Positions 1 through 7,624 of a stretch of 64,000 nt of DNA are shown piece after piece. The stretch covers positions 4,898,001 to 4,962,000 of the forward strand of contig NZ_JACHND010000001.1 in NCBI RefSeq assembly GCF_014205275.1, in the 5' to 3' direction. The position numbers and the translations under genes were made by a program. Numbering within the stretch: position 1 is the first letter of the stretch; every line of letters starts with the position of its first letter. The DNA comes from Sphaerisporangium siamense (GTDB lineage: Bacteria; Actinomycetota; Actinomycetes; Streptosporangiales; Streptosporangiaceae). The notes below the pieces were generated by a model. It saw only the letters and a program-made list of their open reading frames with translations. It was not told the origin of the DNA and did not search any database.

Positions 1-99
1 CCCCTGACCAGGACGAAAGGGACGTTCCCTCTGCCCGCGTTTGGTCTGGATCCCCACACCGGGCACCATGGAAGGGCAGGTGTCCGACAAGGGGGTTCC

Positions 100-1218
100 A
101 TGCCACGCGTCCGTGAGCTTGAGGTCTTCCGGCTCGTGCTGCCCTACGGCAGGCGTCCGGAGAGCATCCTGGTGAAGCTCACCGATTACGGTGGCATGAC
201 CGGCTGGGGCGAGGTGGTGCAGGGCCCCGGCCGCTCCCTGCCCGGCCCCGTGGCCGCCTCCGCCGACGCCGGCGAGGAGGAGGCGGACGAGGACGAGGTG
301 GCGGGCGCGCGTGACAACGCCCTGGCCAAGACCTGGGCCGCGCTGGAGGAGTCGCTCGGCCCCGCCCTGCTCGGCGTCGACTGGGAGCACCCCGACGAGC
401 TGACCTCCCTGCCCGCGAGCCCCGCCGTCGACCTGGCCTGCTGGGACCTGTGGGCCCGCATGCGCGGCGTCCCGCTGGCGCACGCGATCGGCGGCACCCG
501 CACGTCCGTGGTCGCGACCGTGCGGCTGCCCGCCGAGCGGTCCCTGGAGGCGATGGTCGCCCGCGTCAACCGGCACGTGTGCGCCGGATACGCCCACGTC
601 ACCCTGGACGTCCACCCTGGCTGGGACGTCGAGCCGGTGCGCGCGGTGCGCGCGGCGTACCCGGCGCTGGCGCTGGCCGTGGACGCCCGCGGCGTCTACA
701 CCGACATCGCGGCGCTGGCGGCCCTGGACGCCTACGATGTGACGGCGATCGAGCGGCCCTTCGGCGGCTTCGACACCCCGCCCGACCTCGCCCGGCACGC
801 CGAGCTGCAGGGCAGGGTGTCCTCGCTGGTGGCGGTGGAGGTGCATTCGGTCGCCGCACTGGAGCAGGCCATCGCCGCTCGGGCCGCGAGCGCGCTGCTG
901 CTGCGCCCGTCCCGCTTCGGCACCCTGCGCGCGGCGCGGACGGCCCACGACCGGGCCGCCGCGGCCGGCTGGGACATCACGGCGGCCGGCGGCAGGGGGA
1001 CGGGCCTGGCCCGCGCGGCCACCGTCGCCGTCGCCAGCCTTCCGGGCTGCACGCTGCCGGGAGACGTCACCGAGCCCCCGCGCAACGCCCAGATCGTGAC
1101 GCCGCCGGTCGGCGCGTCCGGCGGCGTGGTGGCCGTCCCGTTGACCCAGCCGGGCCTCGGCCACCTCGTCGACGAGGACCGGGTGCGGCGGCTCGCCCGC
1201 GACTCCTTCCGCCTGTGA
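100..1218 (+). CDS. Enolase-superfamily protein (MenC / N-acylamino acid racemase-like), probably catalytically inactive
   Basis: The 372-residue protein has the overall plan of the o-succinylbenzoate synthase / N-acylamino acid racemase branch: a capping N-domain (TGWGE near residue 35) and a TIM barrel with the family anchor PGWDVEPVRAVR at 173-184. The catalytic KxK motif that should precede this anchor reads T168-L169-D170, and the second-side lysine of the usual IKPGRVGG reads R269 (LLLRPSRFGT). Metal ligands D195 and E218 are kept; the third is E247 instead of Asp. An acidic insert (EEEADEDE, about 59-66) sits in the capping domain. The fold call is firm, but a racemase or dehydratase activity is unlikely. 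It converges on the flavoprotein gene 7 bases downstream. I see no menaquinone genes nearby. Confidence 0.8.
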   Translation: MPRVRELEVFRLVLPYGRRPESILVKLTDYGGMTGWGEVVQGPGRSLPGPVAASADAGEEEADEDEVAGARDNALAKTWAALEESLGPALLGVDWEHPDELTSLPASPAVDLACWDLWARMRGVPLAHAIGGTRTSVVATVRLPAERSLEAMVARVNRHVCAGYAHVTLDVHPGWDVEPVRAVRAAYPALALAVDARGVYTDIAALAALDAYDVTAIERPFGGFDTPPDLARHAELQGRVSSLVAVEVHSVAALEQAIAARAASALLLRPSRFGTLRAARTAHDRAAAAGWDITAAGGRGTGLARAATVAVASLPGCTLPGDVTEPPRNAQIVTPPVGASGGVVAVPLTQPGLGHLVDEDRVRRLARDSFRL

Positions 1219-1225
1219 GAGGCCG

Positions 1226-2806
1226 TCAGCCGATCGACTGCTCGTGGCGGAACACCTCGTGCGGGTCCCACACCTGCTTGACCTCCAGCAGCCGCTCGTA
1301 GTTCTGCCCGTAGTAGAGGCGGTACCAGGGCACGCCGGAGGTGTTCCAGACGTCGCTGTTCAGGTCACGGTCGGGGTAGTTGACGTAGCAGCCGTCGGTC
1401 ACGGCCTCGGGGTCGGCCGCGTCGCCGCTCCCGGCCGGGACGGGCACGCCGCCGGTCCGCTGGTAGACCCTGCGGTACAGCTCGCGGATCCACCGCTCGT
1501 GCACGGCGTCCTCGCGCGGGTCGGTCCAGTACGTCTGGTACTGCAGCTTCATGATCGAGTCGCGCTGGGGGACGGCCGTGTCGCGCGGCCCCACCGCGTT
1601 GATCCGGCAGCCGTAGGTGTCCACCTGGATCAGCGCGTCGGGGTTGTGGTACCCGGTGTTGTCGTAGTCGCCGTCGTCGCGGGCGCCGGACAGGAAGTTC
1701 CACATGACCTGGATCTGGTCATCGGGGAATGGTTTGCGCATGTAGGCGGACTTGTACTTCCCGCGCCGGTTCGGCCCGGAGCCGTTCAGGGTCTGGGTGG
1801 CCTGGATCCAGGGCATCAGGCGCGGCTCCTCGTGCAGGCCGGGCATCTGCGGATGCTCGCCCATGACGAGGTCCAGCTCGGCGCGCGGAAGGTCGAGGCC
1901 CTCTTCGAGCCGGCCGAGGAAGGCGTCCAGCCGCTCGCGCCCGGTGATCGGGTTGTTGGCCTCGACCTGGGTGATCAGTCCGATCTTCCCCGCCGACCTG
2001 TGCGTCAGCTTGAGGATGGAGAACAGGTCGGCGTACTCGCTGCGGACGCCGCCGTTCTCGGCGCAGAAGCGCCCGAAGTTTCCCACCAGGCGGGCGAAGC
2101 GCTCCTGGCTCATGTCCTTCCACTCCCACGCGACGGCGCTGAGCCAGACGTTGATGGGCGGGCGGGGGAGGTCCTTGAACCAGTAGCGGGTGATCACGCC
2201 GAAGTTCCCGCCGCCGCCCCCGGTGTGCGCCCACCACAGGTCGCGCAGGTGGCCCTCGTCGTCCCTGCGGGCGATCACGGCCTCGGCCCGGTAGTCGCTG
2301 TGCGGCTCGCGGCGCACGACGACGACCTCGACGGCGTACAGGTAGTCGACGGTGAGGCCCGCGCGGCGGGACAGCAGGCCGTATCCGCCGCCGCAGATGT
2401 GGCCGCCCGCGCCGACCGAGTAGCAGGACCCGGCGGGCAGCGTGAAGCCGGTCTCGCGGTAGAGCTGGGCGTAGTTGTGCCAGTTCGTCGACCCGGCCTC
2501 CACGCAGTACGCGCCCATGCCGGGGTCGTAGTGGACCCGGTCCATCTGGCCCGCGTCGATGATCACCTGCGTCTCCGCGTTGGAGACGAAGTTCTCGTAA
2601 CAGTGGCCGCCCGAGCGGACGGCGATGCGGGTGCGGCCGCTGTTCAGCGCCTCGTTCAGGGCTCCGATGACGTCGGCGGTGGAGCGGACGATCTTGATGT
2701 AGTCGGGGTGGGACGTCCAGCGCTGGTTGAATCCTTGGCACAGCGCGCCGTACCTGTCGTCGATCCCCGTCACGGTGACGCCCGAGCTGGCTTCCGCGTT
2801 GGACAC
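1226..2806 (-). CDS. FAD-binding oxidoreductase of the berberine-bridge-enzyme (BBE) family
   Basis: This is a PCMH-type FAD oxidase with a C-terminal BBE segment (YGQNYERLLEVKQVWDPHEVF). Both covalent flavin anchors of the bicovalent subclass appear present: His in RSGGHCYENF and Cys in AGSCYSVGAGG, followed by GGGYG. I chose the GTG at 2806 (526 residues) because AAGGAG (2813-2818 on this strand) lies 6 bases upstream. The frame stays open to 3004, but that would add 66 Pro/Met/Asp-rich residues with no domain character. Family members oxidise sugars, alkaloids or polyketide alcohols using O2; the substrate cannot be read from sequence. No signal peptide is visible with this start. Confidence 0.85.
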   Translation of the reverse strand: MSNAEASSGVTVTGIDDRYGALCQGFNQRWTSHPDYIKIVRSTADVIGALNEALNSGRTRIAVRSGGHCYENFVSNAETQVIIDAGQMDRVHYDPGMGAYCVEAGSTNWHNYAQLYRETGFTLPAGSCYSVGAGGHICGGGYGLLSRRAGLTVDYLYAVEVVVVRREPHSDYRAEAVIARRDDEGHLRDLWWAHTGGGGGNFGVITRYWFKDLPRPPINVWLSAVAWEWKDMSQERFARLVGNFGRFCAENGGVRSEYADLFSILKLTHRSAGKIGLITQVEANNPITGRERLDAFLGRLEEGLDLPRAELDLVMGEHPQMPGLHEEPRLMPWIQATQTLNGSGPNRRGKYKSAYMRKPFPDDQIQVMWNFLSGARDDGDYDNTGYHNPDALIQVDTYGCRINAVGPRDTAVPQRDSIMKLQYQTYWTDPREDAVHERWIRELYRRVYQRTGGVPVPAGSGDAADPEAVTDGCYVNYPDRDLNSDVWNTSGVPWYRLYYGQNYERLLEVKQVWDPHEVFRHEQSIG

Positions 2807-3135
2807 TGCGCTCTCCTTGTGAGGATTGCCGGGTTTATCGGCGTTATCGGCGTTGTCCGTACCGTCGGTGGACGCCGTCCCGGGGGGGACGGCGGGCATG
2901 ATCGGCATAGTGGGCATGGTGGGAACCGCAGGAGACGACGGGCGCGGGAACAACGCGCGGAGCAGGCCGCCCGGGGCGCGAAGACGAGGACGTGGAGGAC
3001 GCATCAGGAAGGGCCGCTCTCAGCACGGCAGCGTCACGGGGGGCGGACACACGAGAAAGACTTACCGTAACCGGTCCGTCACGACACGTCACCAGAACGC
3101 CACCGTTATGGAACCGTGATTGCGGCCGGGTGGGT
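2807..3135. other. Intergenic region upstream of the BBE oxidase, with short direct repeats and a hairpin
   Basis: This 329-base stretch separates the oxidase start from the end of the LCP gene. It holds short degenerate direct repeats (ATCGGCGTT-like around 2838-2855 and ATCGGCATAGTGGGCAT-like around 2899-2920). A 9-bp stem, CGCCGTCCC / GGGACGGCG at 2873-2881 / 2886-2894 with a 4-base loop, would lie in the 5' leader of the oxidase transcript. No gene is supported here. Confidence 0.45.
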
Positions 3136-4608
3136 TCAGGTGGCGCAGATGTCCTTGTCCGGCCCGGTGGCGGACGGCGTCGGCGTCCCAAGGCCGGGAG
3201 ACGGGGTCAACGAGGTCGAAGGGGACGCCGAGAGCGGCGGCGCGGACGGCGACGGGCGGGTGGCCGCCGGGGTGGGGGCCGGGGCGGCGCGGCGCGCGGA
3301 GTCCCGTACGGCCTTGGCGCTCAGCCTGCGGATCAGGGCCCAGTCCGGGTTCCCGGTGTGGATCAGCGGCGGTACGAACTGTACGCCCGTGACGCGCGCG
3401 TCGCGCACCTTCAGGGCGAGCGGCACGAGGTGGGAGAGCATCGACCGCGGGATGTCGGTGCGGAACATCCCCTTGGTGGCCTTGGCGAGCTGGTTGAAGC
3501 GCAGCAGCACGGTGGCGGGGTCGGCCTGGTGGAGGAGGGCGTCCAGCACGCAGCGCTGGCGTCCCATCCGCGTGTAGTCGTCGCTGTAGGTGCGCGACCG
3601 GGCGAACCACATCGCGTCCGCGCCCCGCAGGCGGCGGGTGCCCGCCTTGATCAGGCCCTCGTTGTACTTGCCGAACACCACGTCGGTGGGGACGGTCAGC
3701 GTCAGGCCGCCGAGGGCGTCGATGATCCGGGCCAGCCCCCACATGTTCACCATGGCGTACCAGTCGATCTGCAGGCCGAGGGTGTGCCCGATGGTCTCCT
3801 TCAGCGTCTCGGGGCCCATGCCGGTACGGCCGCCGAACAGCTCGGGGTGGGTCTCGGCGTACTCCCACACCGAGAAGAGCAGGTCCTCGCGCGAGCCGTC
3901 CGGGTTGGCGGGCAGGCGGAAGCCGCCGGGGAAGCGGCGGTGCATCGGCGTGCCCGCGGGGAAGCGGACGTTCTCCAGGTTGCGCGGCAGGCTGAACAGG
4001 ACGGTCGCGCCGGTGCGCACGTCCACGCTGGCGACGTTGATGCTGTCGGTGCGGATGCCGACCCGGTCGGGCTGCCAGTCGCCGCCGAGGATCAGGACGT
4101 TGACCCGCGTCCTGCCCACCCACGGGTCGGTCGTCGGGACGCCCCTCTCCGGCGCCGCGGCCACCGGGGCGGGGTCGTCGAAGACGGCGCTGAGCAGTTC
4201 CTCCGACACCAGGGCGTACTGCGCGACCGCGACGAACGGCAGCGAGACCGCCACGGCCAGCGTCCCCGCCAGGATCCCCGAGATCACCTGCCCGGCCTGG
4301 GAGAGCAGGGACGGCCGCAGCACGACGTAGGAGCGCACCAGCAGCGCGAACCAGCCGAGCGCGAGCAGCGGGGCCACCACGACGGTGCCGCGCAGCAGGG
4401 CGGGGTCCACCAGGCGCCCGCTGAGGTCGTCCCCCATCGCGAGGGCCGTCGTCACCAGGCCGGCCAGCACGAGGACGTAGGCGCCGACGAGGATGAGCCC
4501 GGTGCGCCGGCGGCCGGCGCGCAGGTGCGCCGAGCCGGGGAGCAGGGCCGACAGGGCGGTCCAGGCGATGACCGCGGCGGTCGTCGGGCGCGTGCTGGTG
4601 CCAGGCAA
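3136..4608 (-). CDS. LytR-CpsA-Psr (LCP) family phosphotransferase with multi-pass N-terminus
   Basis: The 490-residue protein has about four N-terminal membrane helices (residues 10-140), then an extracytoplasmic LCP domain (about 165-400). Family signatures are RTDSINVASVD, FSLPRNLENV and the Arg-rich core WFARSRTYSDDYTRMGRQ. LCP enzymes move undecaprenyl-pyrophosphate-linked polymers (teichoic acid, arabinogalactan or capsule) onto peptidoglycan. More than one membrane helix before the LCP domain is common in actinomycetes. The C-terminal tail (about 430-490) is Pro/Ser/Thr-rich and probably disordered outside the membrane. The start is TTG at 4608, with GGAAGA just upstream; an ATG in another frame lies 9 bases upstream. 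It runs in the same direction as the hydrolase gene on its right. Confidence 0.85.
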   Translation of the reverse strand: MPGTSTRPTTAAVIAWTALSALLPGSAHLRAGRRRTGLILVGAYVLVLAGLVTTALAMGDDLSGRLVDPALLRGTVVVAPLLALGWFALLVRSYVVLRPSLLSQAGQVISGILAGTLAVAVSLPFVAVAQYALVSEELLSAVFDDPAPVAAAPERGVPTTDPWVGRTRVNVLILGGDWQPDRVGIRTDSINVASVDVRTGATVLFSLPRNLENVRFPAGTPMHRRFPGGFRLPANPDGSREDLLFSVWEYAETHPELFGGRTGMGPETLKETIGHTLGLQIDWYAMVNMWGLARIIDALGGLTLTVPTDVVFGKYNEGLIKAGTRRLRGADAMWFARSRTYSDDYTRMGRQRCVLDALLHQADPATVLLRFNQLAKATKGMFRTDIPRSMLSHLVPLALKVRDARVTGVQFVPPLIHTGNPDWALIRRLSAKAVRDSARRAAPAPTPAATRPSPSAPPLSASPSTSLTPSPGLGTPTPSATGPDKDICAT

Positions 4609-4729
4609 AGATCTTCCATTCCCCCGGTGGTCAGGGGGGCACGATACCCACGCCGTTCGACGGGGACGTGAACACGTCCCGAACAGATCATGAGTTATCC
4701 GGACATAGCGAGGCAGGCGTACGGCCGTG

Positions 4730-6220
4730 CTACCAGGGGATGCCGAACAGCCCGTAGTACGCGGCCGTCACCAGCAGCAACGCCGTCCCGCCCAGCACGG
4801 CCGCCATCGCGTACCGCTGCCAGCGCCCCGGCCGCCACCCCTCGCGCAGCGCCGTCGCCACCGCGGCGACCGCGGCGACCTCCTGCACCAGCATCAGCAT
4901 CGCCAGCACCCGGACGATCAGCCACCCGGACAGCACGGCGGGCCACGCCCCCGCCTGGTTCACCGAGAACAGCACGATCAGCGTGATGAACGCCAGCACC
5001 GAGGCCAGCAGCCCCACGCCCGTCCAGGCCATGCGGCGCAGCCGCCGCCGGACGGCGGGCCAGACCTCCGCGCCCGCCGACGTCAGCGGCCCCCTGCCGC
5101 GCAGCCGGATGACCATCTCGGTGACCGGCGCCGCGACGTACCCGACCGCGGTGAGCGTCAGCGCCAGGCCCAGGATGGCGCTGTGGGCGTACCACGGCGC
5201 CTGCGGGATGTCGCTGGCCTCGTACCGCTGCACGGGCGTGGCCCCGGCGATCTGCGTGGCCGGCTGCGGCCGCGCGGTGCTGGGCAGCCCGCGAATCCAG
5301 TTCGCCAGCGTCTCCAGGTAGCCCCGGGTGTAGGGGCCGCCGTTGACGCGCATCGCGTGGTCGGCGCCGCCCAGGAAACGGATCGTGTAGTCGCGGTTGT
5401 CGCCGGCGGTCAGCGCGGAGGTCAGCGTCTGCATGCTCTCCACGAACGGGATCGAGGGGTCCATCGTGCCGTACAGCGCCAGTACCGGCTGCGTCATCCG
5501 CTGTAGCTCTGGGACGCTGTCGTAGCGCAGGAAATCGAACCCGACCCCGCCCATGGCCTTCGTCAGCAGCTCGCGCACCCCGGCCGGCGCGTGCAGGCGC
5601 TCCAGTTGCTCGTTGAGCGCCCAGGCGACCTGGCGGACGGGGGAGACGTTGGGGGAGGAGACCAGGACGCTGAACCCGACGTCCTTGCTGGTGGCGGCCG
5701 CGATCGGCACGACCCAGCTTCCCTCGCTGACCCCCCACAGCCCCGTGCGCACCGGGTCGACGTCGCCGCGCGCGCGGAGCACCTCGACCATGCGCAGGGC
5801 GTCGTCGGCGAGCAGGCCGAAGTCGCGGTGGCGGAAGTCGTACCCGACCGTGCGCTTGTCGTAGGTCAGCGTCACGATGCCGGCCTTGGCCAGCCACGTG
5901 GCCTGCGTGGTGAAGTCGCGGCGGGACCCCGACCCCGAGCCCTGTACGAACGCGACCGCGGGGTAGCGGCCGGGCACGCGCGGCGCGCGGATCGTCGCGG
6001 CGAGCGTGGTGCCCTTGACCGGGATCGAGATGTCCTGGGTGGTGATGGCGCCGTCATGCGGGACCGAACGGTACTCGGCGGCCGGCTGTGCCGGCAGCGC
6101 GGCCATCGTCTCGGACAGGCGCGGAGGATCGAACGAGGGCGGCGAGAGCAGATATCCCACGGACCCGAGCATCGCGAGGACCACCACTGTCGCGACGCTC
6201 AACCGGCTACGGTCGGTCAC
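4730..6220 (-). CDS. Membrane-anchored alpha/beta hydrolase (dienelactone hydrolase / S9 peptidase-like)
   Basis: An N-terminal signal anchor (residues 8-25) leads into an alpha/beta-hydrolase domain (about 60-340), followed by about four membrane helices (about 350-496). The catalytic triad is visible: the nucleophile elbow GVSEGS, the acid in YGTMDPS and the base in GGADHAM. RAPRVPGRYPAVAFVQGSGSGSRR matches the oxyanion-hole strand region. The hydrolase domain is therefore predicted on the outer face, tethered at both ends. The substrate is unknown (ester or peptide). The hydrolase plus four-helix C-terminus recurs in Bacillus and actinomycete family members. Confidence 0.8.
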   Translation of the reverse strand: MTDRSRLSVATVVVLAMLGSVGYLLSPPSFDPPRLSETMAALPAQPAAEYRSVPHDGAITTQDISIPVKGTTLAATIRAPRVPGRYPAVAFVQGSGSGSRRDFTTQATWLAKAGIVTLTYDKRTVGYDFRHRDFGLLADDALRMVEVLRARGDVDPVRTGLWGVSEGSWVVPIAAATSKDVGFSVLVSSPNVSPVRQVAWALNEQLERLHAPAGVRELLTKAMGGVGFDFLRYDSVPELQRMTQPVLALYGTMDPSIPFVESMQTLTSALTAGDNRDYTIRFLGGADHAMRVNGGPYTRGYLETLANWIRGLPSTARPQPATQIAGATPVQRYEASDIPQAPWYAHSAILGLALTLTAVGYVAAPVTEMVIRLRGRGPLTSAGAEVWPAVRRRLRRMAWTGVGLLASVLAFITLIVLFSVNQAGAWPAVLSGWLIVRVLAMLMLVQEVAAVAAVATALREGWRPGRWQRYAMAAVLGGTALLLVTAAYYGLFGIPW

Positions 6221-6422
6221 GCCACCTCCTGTTCTCGCGACCTCCTCGCGGAACCCCGTCCCGTGTTCTCGCCCACCCGAAAGGTTCCGATCGCACGCTT
6301 TCTACGCACAACAGAATTACACCCTTGAACACATCCTCCGATCATCAGATTAAGTCACGGGGCATGAACGATGGTGCCGGTGGTACCGCATTTGTCGGTG
6401 GGACCTGTTAGCTTCCTGCGAC

Positions 6423-7550
6423 ATGCGCGTCCTGCACACTTCCGACTGGCACCTCGGGCGGGCGTTCCACCGCGAAAGCCTCCTCGACGCCCAGGCCGCC
6501 TTCGTCGACCACCTGCTCGAAACGGTACGCACCGAGCACGTCGACGTGGTGGCCGTGGCCGGCGACGTGTACGACCGGGCGCTGCCCTCGGTCGACGCGG
6601 TCGCGCTGTGTAACGACGCCCTGCGGCGGCTCACCTCCGCGGGCGTCCGCACCATTCTGATCAGCGGCAACCACGACTCGGCGCGCAGGCTCGGCTTCGG
6701 CGCCGAGCTGATCGACGCCGCGGGCGTGCACCTGCGCACCGACCCCGCCCGCGTCGGCGAGCCCGTCGTCATCGGCGACGTCGCCTTCTACGGCATCCCC
6801 TACCTGGAGCCCGAGGCCGTGCGGGTCCCCTGGGAGCTCGGCGAGCGCAGCCACACGGCCGCCCTCCGGCACGCCATGGGCCTGATCCACGCCGACCTCG
6901 CCCGCCGCGGCACCCGCTCGGTGGTCCTGGCCCACGCCTTCGTCTCCGGCGGCGAGAGCAGCGACAGCGAACGCGACATCAGCGTGGGCGGCGTCTCCCA
7001 CGTCCCGGTCTCCGCCTTCGACGGAATCGACTACGTCGCGCTCGGCCACCTGCACGGCCGGCAGCGCATGAGCGAGACCGTGCGCTACTCCGGCTCGCCG
7101 ATCGCCTACTCGTTCTCCGAGGAACGCCAGCTCAAGGGGTCCTGGCTGGTCGACATCGGGCCGCAGGGGCTCTCCGCCGCCGAGTTCGTGCCCGCGCCCG
7201 TGCCGCGTCCGATCGCCACGCTCCGCGGCCGTCTCGACGATCTGCTGACGTCCGAGCGGTGGTCGCCCCACGAGGACCACTGGCTGCACGTCACCCTCAC
7301 CGACCCGCAGCGGCCCAAGGCGGCCATGGAACGCCTGCGCCGCCGCTTCCCCCACACCCTCGGCCTCGCGTTCGAGCCGGAAGGCGGCGACGAGGCCGCG
7401 CCCGCGGCGCCGCGCCTGGCCGGGCGCCCCGAGATCGACGTCGCCCTCGACTTCGTGCGCGCCGTCCGCGGCGAGCCCGCCGACGCCGACGAGACGCGCC
7501 TCCTGCGCGCGGCCGTCGAGGCGTGCCGGCTGAAAGAGGCTCTGGTCTGA
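6423..7550 (+). CDS. sbcD: Exonuclease subunit SbcD (Mre11-like nuclease)
   Basis: All the calcineurin-type phosphoesterase motifs of SbcD/Mre11 are present in order: SDWHLG, GDVYD, SGNHD, LAHAF and GHLHG. The 375-residue length is normal. With SbcC it forms the ATP-dependent complex that opens DNA hairpins and cleaves protein-blocked ends. There is no convincing Shine-Dalgarno before the ATG. TTGTCG near 6393 and TAGCTT near 6410, only a few bases upstream, suggest a leaderless or very short-leader mRNA (inference). sbcC follows 74 bases downstream in the same direction. Confidence 0.95.
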   Translation: MRVLHTSDWHLGRAFHRESLLDAQAAFVDHLLETVRTEHVDVVAVAGDVYDRALPSVDAVALCNDALRRLTSAGVRTILISGNHDSARRLGFGAELIDAAGVHLRTDPARVGEPVVIGDVAFYGIPYLEPEAVRVPWELGERSHTAALRHAMGLIHADLARRGTRSVVLAHAFVSGGESSDSERDISVGGVSHVPVSAFDGIDYVALGHLHGRQRMSETVRYSGSPIAYSFSEERQLKGSWLVDIGPQGLSAAEFVPAPVPRPIATLRGRLDDLLTSERWSPHEDHWLHVTLTDPQRPKAAMERLRRRFPHTLGLAFEPEGGDEAAPAAPRLAGRPEIDVALDFVRAVRGEPADADETRLLRAAVEACRLKEALV

Positions 7551-7624
7551 ATGCGTTCGTGCCACGCTGGAGCGCGTGACCTTGTCGAGCCGTCGATCAC
7601 CCCCGCGCCGGGAGGCCCGCTGAC

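Noticed and set aside
1244-3070. A 608-codon open frame antisense to the BBE oxidase
   Set aside because: Its translation is Val/Gly/Ala/Arg-rich with no motif; it is a shadow of the high-G+C gene on the other strand.
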